A stretch of 38,469 bases of DNA, from contig JBCCGE010000027.1 in the NCBI GenBank assembly GCA_039029455.1, positions 1 through 38,469 of the forward strand, read 5' to 3'. Positions 16,288-24,408 of this stretch are shown piece by piece; position 1 is the stretch's first letter, and each line of letters starts with the position of its first letter. Origin of the DNA: JBCCGE01 sp039029455. GTDB lineage: Bacteria; Pseudomonadota; Gammaproteobacteria; Arenicellales; Poriferihabitantaceae. The translations under genes were made by a program, and so were the position numbers. Under the pieces are notes generated by a model. It saw nothing but the letters and a program-made list of their open reading frames with translations, was not told the DNA's origin and did not search any database.

Positions 16288-17328
16288 ATGAGCAGCCCAG
16301 AAATCAAGCTATCAAAAAGCTCTGAAGGATTCACCCTTCTTGAGCTTGTAGTTGTTTTGTTGATTTTGGCGTCCGTCGCTGGTGTTGCATTGTCTACGCT
16401 GGGCAATAATGTCGAGCAGCAAAGGTTTGACGATACTCGCCGTAAAATCAAAACAGTGAAACAGGCGATCCTTGGATTTCCGGATCGTACGATCAACGGT
16501 GCTCCACAAATAAGCGGATTTGTCGCTGATGTGGGTCGACTTCCCAAATGCCTCGAAGAGCTGCTCACCATAGCACCGACCGTCGGATGCGATCCTAACT
16601 TTGATGGCGACAATGACATACTGACCAATACCCCGCCTGACGCTCAAACATTCGCATACGATGCGACCAGCAACCTGTGGGCGGGATGGCGTGGCCCCTA
16701 TCTGGATGTTGTGGCAGATTTGGACGGCGTAAGGCGGTTCCGCGACGGCTGGGGAAATCAGGCCAACGCGGCGGCTATCGACAGCGCAAATTTTGGATGG
16801 ACCTACACATCTCAGGATTCAGACAGCGACAATGACGGCGATAGTCTGAACCTAAGCAGCAATGGTCAGAACAACATCGCAGACGATACCACTGGAACCG
16901 GATTTGAGCTTCAGTATCCATCCGGCGCCGGAGTCGCTAACACGTTGGTTTTCGCAAACGAACTCAAAACCGTAGCGGCCACCTACAATGTCCCGGTTAA
17001 CTTTTACAATGACGGTATTGTAGAAACACAGGACGTGTGTCTCAGAATGTATTTCCCCAGCACGACGGGCGGGGGTCGGGTCAATTCTGTGATATCCACA
17101 AATGCCAATATCACAGTTCCCGAGAACAGCAGCTTCACTCAGGTTTTCCAATTTACCAATATCGACGTAGCCTCCTCGCACGTCAGTTTTGATGTGCTCG
17201 AAGCAACCCTGGGAACCTGCACGGGTGCCAGCACGCGATACGCCAGCGCCAATAACCCTCTCAACCAGATTGCGCTTTTGTCACCGAGAACAGGCCCCCT
17301 GCTATCTGTCGACTGGATATCGGACTGA
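16288..17328 (+). CDS. GspG-like prepilin/pseudopilin 3
   Basis: This 346-residue prepilin has a 14-residue leader ending in SSEG followed by FTLLELVVVLLILASVAG (Glu5 intact). The ATG at 16288 gives a normal leader; a GTG overlapping the previous stop (16249) would make an overlong one. The globular domain contains WRGPYL and RDGWGNQ, like the GspG DPWGNPY element, and an Asp-rich stretch (DSDSDNDGDS) that may bind calcium. The last 130 residues are beta-rich and have no counterpart in ordinary pseudopilins, so they could form a tip or binding domain. Confidence 0.88.
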   Translation: MSSPEIKLSKSSEGFTLLELVVVLLILASVAGVALSTLGNNVEQQRFDDTRRKIKTVKQAILGFPDRTINGAPQISGFVADVGRLPKCLEELLTIAPTVGCDPNFDGDNDILTNTPPDAQTFAYDATSNLWAGWRGPYLDVVADLDGVRRFRDGWGNQANAAAIDSANFGWTYTSQDSDSDNDGDSLNLSSNGQNNIADDTTGTGFELQYPSGAGVANTLVFANELKTVAATYNVPVNFYNDGIVETQDVCLRMYFPSTTGGGRVNSVISTNANITVPENSSFTQVFQFTNIDVASSHVSFDVLEATLGTCTGASTRYASANNPLNQIALLSPRTGPLLSVDWISD

Positions 17329-17374
17329 CCGCTCCTATCATGAATTTAACTAAAGACCCCGAACACACCCAATT

Positions 17375-19072
17375 ATGGCGATTCACCTTCAACAACAGCA
17401 TCTGATATTTACACACGATCAGTTTGTGCTCAGAGGAGCGCTTGCAAAGCGCGGTGGTGGTGAATTAATTGCCCGCGCGAGTTCCACCAATCTCGATCTG
17501 GATGCGGCACTCGAGGAAGTACTCAGTGACTTACGAGGACAGGTCAAACGCCTACCCAAAAAAGCCGTTTTGGCAGCGAGTTACGCTGTAACCGGACTCT
17601 TTCAGTTGCCCGTCAATCCGAAGCGTCCACGCCCGGACCATCAAATGCAGGAACTGGTGCGGTATGAGCTGGAGGGTGCGCTTGGTGAATTTAATGACCT
17701 GTGGACTATCTCTGCTGTTACACAGGGTCGGGGCTATATCGATTTTGATCAGCGACAAATCACCAGTGATGAACTTGAGAATCGCCGTGCCAGTGGCAGT
17801 TCAGGACTCGTGCGCTTCGGTGATGTAGCCATGGAACTCGGATATATCTCTGCGTCCCAGCGCGATGAAATAATGGATTTGCAGGCGGAGTTAACCTCGA
17901 GCGAAGAGATGCTGTTCTGCGGTTGGCAACCGCAGGTTTATCAGATCAAGGACGAAACTCCGGTAGAGCTCTGGTACGGCGCAGGTATCGATCAGCTAAA
18001 GCGCCGCGCGTGGGCAAAACGGTTCCGCGAGGAAGGCATTAAGTTAACCCACATTTATCCGTTGAGTGATCTCGGGTTGTACTCGGCTGCTGCAAACATT
18101 GTCGAAGAACAGTCAGCTTTGTTAATTCGAGTTGAAGCCGAACAGGCCCAGTCCTGGCGCATTGAAAAAGACCCCTGGAATCGTGCTCAGTTAACCGCGA
18201 CGGCCACAGATCGCTTGAGCGGCGCCCGTGACCTCGACAATCTGATTGATCTGTGTCTTGACCAGCTCAATGACAAAATCGAGCGAATTTATCTGTTGCT
18301 CGACACCGTCTTCCACCCGCATCAGGATCAGATACTGGATTTGATCTCATCACGACTGGACAAACCCGTCGAACAACTGGTTAGAGGTCAAAGCGATATT
18401 GCAGGACTTCAGCTACTTTCAATCGCGTCGAACAACATCGGCAAAGATCATTTTCTGGTGTCAATTGCAGGACAGGATCCCGGCCCACCACTCTGGCGTA
18501 ACACCCGGGTTCTGCGTTATGGAATACCTGCAACAGTGATCCTGGGAATGGTCGGTCTTGAGGCATATACCCGGGTCAACACACATCAACTGGAAAAAGA
18601 GCTGATAACCCTGAAATCAGACACATCAAAAACCTCGAAAATTAACACTGAGTTAGCGGTTGTACAAAATCAGGCGGACCAGATTCAGGACCGCATCATC
18701 GTGCTGGAGAATGAGCTTGAAGACCTGAAATCGAGTATTGCATCCGCCGACCTTTTTCAGGATCGCTCTACGCTCGCATACGATATTTTATCTGTGTTGC
18801 TTGAATCAGTGACATCAGAAGTTATTTTAGAAAGTTTCGATGAACCCGCTCGGAGCAAGAATCCAGGGTTTCATCTCAAAGCATGGGCCACTACAGATTC
18901 TGCCGCAGTGCGGTTTATAGGCAAACTGGGTCGAAATCTTCGAGACGTATCTTATCGAGTCATAAATGCTAACCGTCAGGCGGAAAACAACCGCTTTGGC
19001 ATGAACGGGTTTGGCATCGATCTTTGGGTCGTTCCCGATACCCGAGAAGTTGAAACTCTGGTCGAGAATTAA
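17375..19072 (+). CDS. Fused PilM/PilN (GspL-like) assembly protein
   Basis: This 565-residue protein links the cytoplasmic ATPase to the inner-membrane complex. About 380 cytoplasmic residues resemble the actin-like PilM/GspL fold. They are followed by one membrane helix (residues about 381-400), a coiled coil (about 405-465) and a periplasmic ferredoxin-like PilN-type domain. PilM and PilN are separate proteins in classical pili; the joined form is as in GspL. Near residues 143-171 the sequence GDVAMELGYISASQRDEIM resembles the helical hairpin of GspE N-terminal domains and looks inserted into the actin-like domain. The PilO-like gene follows after 2 bases. Confidence 0.8.
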   Translation: MAIHLQQQHLIFTHDQFVLRGALAKRGGGELIARASSTNLDLDAALEEVLSDLRGQVKRLPKKAVLAASYAVTGLFQLPVNPKRPRPDHQMQELVRYELEGALGEFNDLWTISAVTQGRGYIDFDQRQITSDELENRRASGSSGLVRFGDVAMELGYISASQRDEIMDLQAELTSSEEMLFCGWQPQVYQIKDETPVELWYGAGIDQLKRRAWAKRFREEGIKLTHIYPLSDLGLYSAAANIVEEQSALLIRVEAEQAQSWRIEKDPWNRAQLTATATDRLSGARDLDNLIDLCLDQLNDKIERIYLLLDTVFHPHQDQILDLISSRLDKPVEQLVRGQSDIAGLQLLSIASNNIGKDHFLVSIAGQDPGPPLWRNTRVLRYGIPATVILGMVGLEAYTRVNTHQLEKELITLKSDTSKTSKINTELAVVQNQADQIQDRIIVLENELEDLKSSIASADLFQDRSTLAYDILSVLLESVTSEVILESFDEPARSKNPGFHLKAWATTDSAAVRFIGKLGRNLRDVSYRVINANRQAENNRFGMNGFGIDLWVVPDTREVETLVEN

Positions 19073-19074
19073 CC

Positions 19075-19746
19075 ATGTCACTCAGTAAAAAATGGCGACG
19101 CCTGCCTGAAAAAGAAAAGAACCTGACACTTGCGCTGATCATGTTGTTATTGATCACTGGCTACGCGTTTGCAGTTTACGCCCCGAGCAGTGAAAAGATG
19201 CAGTGGACGGAAAATATGGTAAACCGTCAAAAAAACCGCAAGGAAGTTAAACAATCCGAACAAATCACGGATCTTCCGGATATCGGCGGTCTGGAGCAAA
19301 AGCTTTCCAGACTGAGCACACTGACCGACACCGCTCGGCGGGAACTGGACAGATACGAATCGCGTCAGGCGCCGTCGGACGATCCAATAGTGATCCAGGA
19401 ACTACAGATCGATATCAATGCGCTGGCATTGGCTGCCGGTATTGACGTCTTGTCCGTTAAAAATGCCGGCGTCAGTCTGGACGGAGAACAGGCACCCGAC
19501 ACCGAAGAAGTATTGCAAACGCAGACCCGTAATCTTTTCGGCAGACCGCAAATACAGATGAAAGCAAAAGGTTCATTTGGTGCTCTGATGACCTTTTTGT
19601 CGTCTTTACCTGATCTCTCGTATCAGGTCTCAGTATCAAGAATCGGCCTGCAAGCACCCACTAAAAATATCCCAGCCTACGGCAGCGAAAATTTTCAGAT
19701 CTCGCCAGTGTCGACGCTAAACCTCGACTTGCTCATCACGCTCTAG
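19075..19746 (+). CDS. PilO/GspM-like inner-membrane assembly protein
   Basis: This 223-residue bitopic protein has a short basic cytoplasmic N-terminus (SKKWRRLPEKEKN), one membrane helix (LTLALIMLLLITGYAFAV), a coiled coil (about residues 65-100) and a periplasmic domain with the alternating pattern of a ferredoxin-like fold ending in LNLDLLITL. This architecture is shared by PilO and GspM, which pair with PilN or the GspL periplasmic domain. Assignment rests on topology and position, since sequence conservation in this family is low. Confidence 0.78.
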   Translation: MSLSKKWRRLPEKEKNLTLALIMLLLITGYAFAVYAPSSEKMQWTENMVNRQKNRKEVKQSEQITDLPDIGGLEQKLSRLSTLTDTARRELDRYESRQAPSDDPIVIQELQIDINALALAAGIDVLSVKNAGVSLDGEQAPDTEEVLQTQTRNLFGRPQIQMKAKGSFGALMTFLSSLPDLSYQVSVSRIGLQAPTKNIPAYGSENFQISPVSTLNLDLLITL

Positions 19747-19773
19747 GGAAACACAGGTTATCGATATCTAGAA

Positions 19774-20919
19774 ATGCACGAGTCAGGCACAACCGATTCT
19801 CCCGGAATTAAACTGTTCACGGAAATTCTGCAGCAATGTCTGCGATTGAATGCTTCGGACGCACACATTAGCTCTGACCGGGCAGTTTCTTTTCGAGTAC
19901 ATGGAGACCTGTTTCACCACCAGGATCAAATCCTGACTCTTGAGCAGGTCTCAACAGTAGTAGATGAATTGCTCAGTCCTGCCCGACGATCACAGTATGA
20001 TGAAAGTGGGCATGTTGATCTCGGTTACAGTCTGAAAGATAAGTCCAGGTTTCGACTTAATGTTTACATTGAAAATGGCTGTCCGGCAATTGCCGCGCGA
20101 TATCTGGACAATACTTTTCAAAACCTCGATCAACTGCATTTACCTCAGCAGATTACGCAACTGACCGACTTACTCCACGGTTTGGTACTTGTTTGCGGCG
20201 CGACCGGCAGCGGTAAATCCACCACTCTGGCAAACCTCGTAAACTCAATCAACCAAAATCGCAACTGTCACATTATCACCATCGAGGACCCGATCGAATT
20301 TCAACATCAGAGTGAAAAATCACTGATCCACCAGCGCGAGTTGGGCGCCGACGTTCAATCGTTCTCGGATGCTCTTCGAGCATCTCTGAGACAGGATCCC
20401 GATGTCATTATGGTGGGCGAGATGCGGGATCTGGACACGATGAAAGCCGCCATAACAGCGGCGGAAACGGGGCATCTGGTGTTCTCGACCCTGCATACCG
20501 GTGACGCTGTTGGTGTAGTCGAACGACTAATTGGAAGCTTCCCCGGTGCGGAACAGGACGTTGCGCGCGATCGAATCGCAGCATCGCTCAAAGCCGTCAT
20601 CGCGCAGAAACTGATTCCTATCGAAGACGGTGGTGGCCGCGTACCTGCAGTTGAGATTCTGATCGTCACCAATGGTGTTGCCAATCTTATTACCAATGGC
20701 AAAACCGCACAGATTTATTCAGCCATGGAAAGCGGCCGCAAGGAGGGCATGCAAACGCTGGAACAGTCACTGCTCGACATGGTGCGACAACACTGGCTTA
20801 GCCACGATCAGGCCATGAGTTACTGCCGCAACCACTCTGCGATGAGCAAACTCCTCAGCAGTGCTTCGGGCGCGATCCGGGGTCAGGGCCGATCAGAGGC
20901 GAGGCGATATGGCCATTAG
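19774..20919 (+). CDS. PilT-family ATPase encoded inside the filament locus
   Basis: This 381-residue ATPase is the third PilT-type motor in the window. Walker A GATGSGKST is at residues 142-150, with the Asp box IITIEDPIEFQH, Walker B VIMVGEMRD and the His box HLVFSTLHTGDA, all intact. The PilT hallmark AIRNLIRE is degenerate here (GVANLITNGK), so it is neither the standard PilT nor PilU. The C-terminus has an extra basic tail. It overlaps the GspE-like gene by 11 bases, so the two motors are probably co-translated. I infer a dedicated retraction motor or a partner that remodels the GspE-like motor. Confidence 0.92.
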   Translation: MHESGTTDSPGIKLFTEILQQCLRLNASDAHISSDRAVSFRVHGDLFHHQDQILTLEQVSTVVDELLSPARRSQYDESGHVDLGYSLKDKSRFRLNVYIENGCPAIAARYLDNTFQNLDQLHLPQQITQLTDLLHGLVLVCGATGSGKSTTLANLVNSINQNRNCHIITIEDPIEFQHQSEKSLIHQRELGADVQSFSDALRASLRQDPDVIMVGEMRDLDTMKAAITAAETGHLVFSTLHTGDAVGVVERLIGSFPGAEQDVARDRIAASLKAVIAQKLIPIEDGGGRVPAVEILIVTNGVANLITNGKTAQIYSAMESGRKEGMQTLEQSLLDMVRQHWLSHDQAMSYCRNHSAMSKLLSSASGAIRGQGRSEARRYGH

Positions 20920-22516
20920 CGAAAACGAACTGATTAGTGCGGTCGTGCACGCCGGTCTGATTGACAGCGAAAAGCTGACGGAAGTTCGTCGGATTTCCAA
21001 ACGCGACCGCATCCGAATTATGGATGCCATTATGCGTACTCAGCGTTTCCCAAACAGCGCCTTTTATCAGGCGTATGCCGAGATGCACAACATTCCTTTT
21101 GTGCAACCCGGTCAGCTTCATCCGGACTGGGATGTGCTGGGGCGGATGCCGATGTCACTGGCACAGCGACGAAAAGTCCTGCCGGTAAAAATGCTGGATG
21201 GTGTTACCCGACTGGCGTTGGCGGACCCATCAGATCGCGCGAGCCAGGACGCCATATCGCGCGCAACCAATCTGGATCTGCCGGTTGCGGTTGCCGAGCC
21301 CGAATCTCTGGAATCAGCAATCGTCCATGCCGCAGGTGGCACACAAACCGCAAACGATGAGTTCGACTCTGTTGCATTGCTGGACGACATCATGAAGGAG
21401 GCATACCTGAGTCGGTCTTCGGACATTCATATCGAACCGGAACGCGAGGATACTCGGGTACGTTTGCGGGTTGACGGCCAGCTTAAGGAGTATCGTCGTC
21501 GTCTCAATCGGGACGAAAGCGCCAGTCTGTTAAATCGCGTCAAGGTACTAGCCGGAATGGACATCGCTGAACAGCGGGCACCACAGGACGGTGGGTTCTC
21601 ATACGCTGTGCAGGACTGGAATATGGATCCGACAGATTTTCGTGTTGCCGTTACGCCCACTCGATGGGGTGAGCGTGCAACTATGAGAATCATGGGCCAG
21701 AGCACCGACGCAATTGAACTTGCCAAAGTCGGAATGCCTGCAAAAATGCTTGAAGAGTTTCGTCAGACACTGACCCACCCGCACGGTATGTTGCTGGTGA
21801 CCGGACCCACCGGCAGCGGCAAATCTACGACTTTATATGGCGCATTACGCGAATTGAATTCGGGCGTAGAAAACATCCTTACGGCGGAAGATCCCATAGA
21901 GCAGGAAATCGAAGGCATTTCACAAATCTCCTGCTCGGGGAAAATCAACTTCGCCTCCGCGCTGCGATCATTCCTCCGCCAGGACCCGGACATCATTCTG
22001 GTTGGAGAAATACGGGATTACGAAACCGCGGATATCGCGTTTAAAGCCGCCATGACCGGACATCTGGTGCTATCTACGCTGCACACAAATAACGCACTGA
22101 GTGCCGTTACCCGACTTGTAGATCTCGGCTGTGAGCGATTTCTGGTGGCAGATTCTCTTATCGGAGTAGTTGCGCAACGACTGGTTCGGCGCTTGTGTCA
22201 GCAGTGCAGAAAAGATGACCAGCCAAGTGACGAGGAGACTGAGCTGCTGGAGCTTGAGTTGGGCGAAAAAGTATATCGTCCTGTGGGTTGCGCAGCCTGC
22301 CTGGGACAGGGTTATACGGGACGCGTCGGACTGTTCGAATCACTGTGGATTAATCCGGAACTCGCAATCGCCATCTCGCAGGGAATGACCTTCAATCAGC
22401 TTCGAGAGTCGGCGACGCAATACCAGCCACTTTGGCAGGACGCGCGCGAAAAAGTCCTCAATGGAACAACCTCGGTTGACGAAGTGCAACCGATGAAATT
22501 CGCATCAATGAATTGA
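20909..22516 (+). CDS. GspE/PilB-type assembly ATPase
   Basis: This 535-residue motor polymerises the filament. A GspE N1-type domain (about residues 1-140) is followed by the N2 domain with SSDIHIEPE, then Walker A GPTGSGKST (about 299-307), the Asp box ILTAEDPIE, Walker B IILVGEIRDYET and the His box HLVLSTLHTNNA. A tetra-cysteine zinc module (CQQC near 430, CAAC near 460) is present, as in GspE and PilB. I chose the ATG at 20909 because of the GAGGCGAG sequence just upstream; an ATG at 20861 would add 16 basic residues. At 535 residues it is close to the usual 500-570 range. Confidence 0.93.
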   Translation: MAISENELISAVVHAGLIDSEKLTEVRRISKRDRIRIMDAIMRTQRFPNSAFYQAYAEMHNIPFVQPGQLHPDWDVLGRMPMSLAQRRKVLPVKMLDGVTRLALADPSDRASQDAISRATNLDLPVAVAEPESLESAIVHAAGGTQTANDEFDSVALLDDIMKEAYLSRSSDIHIEPEREDTRVRLRVDGQLKEYRRRLNRDESASLLNRVKVLAGMDIAEQRAPQDGGFSYAVQDWNMDPTDFRVAVTPTRWGERATMRIMGQSTDAIELAKVGMPAKMLEEFRQTLTHPHGMLLVTGPTGSGKSTTLYGALRELNSGVENILTAEDPIEQEIEGISQISCSGKINFASALRSFLRQDPDIILVGEIRDYETADIAFKAAMTGHLVLSTLHTNNALSAVTRLVDLGCERFLVADSLIGVVAQRLVRRLCQQCRKDDQPSDEETELLELELGEKVYRPVGCAACLGQGYTGRVGLFESLWINPELAIAISQGMTFNQLRESATQYQPLWQDAREKVLNGTTSVDEVQPMKFASMN

Positions 22517-22520
22517 AGTC

Positions 22521-23768
22521 ATGGCAGTTTTTTCCTACATCGCTCTGAGCGAAGCAGCTGCAGAAACCAGCGGGGTAGTGAATGCCGGAAACCGCGCAGA
22601 AGCACTGCGAATATTGCGCGCCCGAGGTCTTGCTCCACTGGAAATAGAGTCGGGAACGCGCTTGTCAGACTCCGCTGACGGTTCTGCCAGAGGCGGTTTC
22701 TCATGGCGAAATCCATTTCGACTGCGTCAATACTTTCCCGTGTCCTCGCTCGACCGTATTGTTTTTTTCCGACAGATGACACTTATGCTTCGCGCCGGGT
22801 ATACCATTCTCGAGGCGATTGATACAGCAGCAGAAATAAGTGACAAGAACCGACTTCGGAAAGCCTTAAGGGACATCTCGAACCGACTGCAGGCCGGCGC
22901 GACTCTTTCACAATCTATGCAGAATCACCCCAGGTTGTTCTCTACCCTGACTTCAAATCTGATCGCGTCGGGCGAAGCCAGCGGAGAACTTGACGTGGTG
23001 CTGGAACGAATCAGCGAAGGCATGGAGCGACGCATGGAGGTGCGCCGCGATCTGGTGACATCAATGATCTATCCGTCAATTGTTTTCACACTCGCGGTGT
23101 TCGTGATGTACTACGCGATTGCAGTTGTAGTCCCTCGCTTTGTATTCTTTCTGAGTGCTCGTGACATTAGCCTGCCGGCGATCACCCAGTTCATGGTCGA
23201 TCTTTCTAATTGGTTTCAGGTGTACGGCACTACGCTAATCATCACTCTGGCAGTTCTGATTTTTTTCGCCCTCGCGGCTTATACCTTCCCCGTCGGCAAA
23301 CGCATCATCGATGCCATCATCTTGCGGCTGCCGATAATCGGTACTTTTCAGGTTTCAGCGAATATGGCGGACCTCGGCTGGATTACACAAATGCTGTTGC
23401 AGAGCAGAATCACGGTGATGGAGTCCATGCGAGTCTTGAGCGATGTGACGTCGCATTCATCATATAAAAATATCTACAGTGATGCGGCAGATCGAGTGCT
23501 CGGAGGTGAACCATTATCAAACGGATTCAAAAAGAACGAAGTGCCGGTAATGGTGAAACATTTAATTGAAGTCGGCGAGAAGACCGGTGATCTTGATGGC
23601 GTCATGGCTGAAATCGGAAACTATTACGCCATGGATTTGCGTATGCGCACCAAACGCATGATCGCGTTAATCGAACCGGCGATGCTTCTTTTCGTCGGCG
23701 GTGTCGTCGCTCTGATTTACTTCTCTATATTTTCTGCTGTCTGGAAGGCAGCCACTCTTGGACGATAA
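22521..23768 (+). CDS. GspF/PilC-type inner-membrane platform protein
   Basis: This 415-residue platform protein has two tandem GspF domains. The first includes FFRQMTLMLRAGYTILEAID and SGELDVVLERI; the second includes LGWITQMLLQSRITVMESM and GEKTGDLDGVM. Three membrane helices are visible near residues 187-210, 237-257 and 383-405. The length is typical (about 400-410). It follows the GspE-like gene by 4 bases, the usual pairing of motor and platform. Confidence 0.93.
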   Translation: MAVFSYIALSEAAAETSGVVNAGNRAEALRILRARGLAPLEIESGTRLSDSADGSARGGFSWRNPFRLRQYFPVSSLDRIVFFRQMTLMLRAGYTILEAIDTAAEISDKNRLRKALRDISNRLQAGATLSQSMQNHPRLFSTLTSNLIASGEASGELDVVLERISEGMERRMEVRRDLVTSMIYPSIVFTLAVFVMYYAIAVVVPRFVFFLSARDISLPAITQFMVDLSNWFQVYGTTLIITLAVLIFFALAAYTFPVGKRIIDAIILRLPIIGTFQVSANMADLGWITQMLLQSRITVMESMRVLSDVTSHSSYKNIYSDAADRVLGGEPLSNGFKKNEVPVMVKHLIEVGEKTGDLDGVMAEIGNYYAMDLRMRTKRMIALIEPAMLLFVGGVVALIYFSIFSAVWKAATLGR

Positions 23769-23770
23769 CT

Positions 23771-24397
23771 ATGAACATAAAAAAGCCCCTGATCGTCGCA
23801 CTAATGTTGACACCAATAAACGCATTCGCTCAGTACGAAAACAGTCTTCTGACCAACCTGCAGCAGGGAAAAAAGTCGCTTACCGAAAAAGTGGACGAGG
23901 TCGAAGTCTTTAAACAACCGGAAGCCGCCAGCGGGTCACTGACTTCAATCGTTGATGGCATTCAGTCCCTGCAACAGTCAGCGTCAGAAGCCAGCAATCA
24001 GGCTACCGTCGCGATCCAGAATGCCACCGTATCGCTGGCTAATCCCACTGGTCAAACAGCACCGCCGCCCCGGTCTGAAGGCCCCAGAGATCCGTTCGCA
24101 TTAACCCCGTATATCGTTGAGCAGTTTTCGGCCAGCACCAGTGGCGAGGCTGTCTTTACTCCCACTCTCAGTGCAAACGTACCACCGCTGGCGCTAAGAG
24201 GTCTCGTACAAAAAGATGCGAACGAAACTGTTGCGCTTTTGGAAATCGGGAATACCGGCGTCTATGTTGTTCGTGAAGGCGATACCGTGGGTTTTCGAGT
24301 TGGCAATGAAGAGCAGGTTATGCGTATACGAAAAATTGATGGGCTCAGCGTGTTAGTTGAGACTGGAAACCTGGGCAAAGTCATTGTGGTGCGCTAA
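23771..24397 (+). CDS. PilP/GspC/MshK-like periplasmic connector
   Basis: This 208-residue protein has an N-terminal signal peptide (LIVALMLTPINAFAQ), a low-complexity Ser/Gln/Ala-rich linker (about residues 50-100), the marker RDPF, then a C-terminal beta domain of about 75 residues (PPLALRGLVQKD, TGVYVVREGDTVG, IRKIDGLSVLVE). This domain resembles the homology region through which PilP or GspC contacts the secretin N0 domain. Unlike PilP it has no lipobox cysteine. Position directly before the secretin gene supports the role. Confidence 0.8.
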   Translation: MNIKKPLIVALMLTPINAFAQYENSLLTNLQQGKKSLTEKVDEVEVFKQPEAASGSLTSIVDGIQSLQQSASEASNQATVAIQNATVSLANPTGQTAPPPRSEGPRDPFALTPYIVEQFSASTSGEAVFTPTLSANVPPLALRGLVQKDANETVALLEIGNTGVYVVREGDTVGFRVGNEEQVMRIRKIDGLSVLVETGNLGKVIVVR

Positions 24398-24408
24398 GCG
24401 AGATAAAA

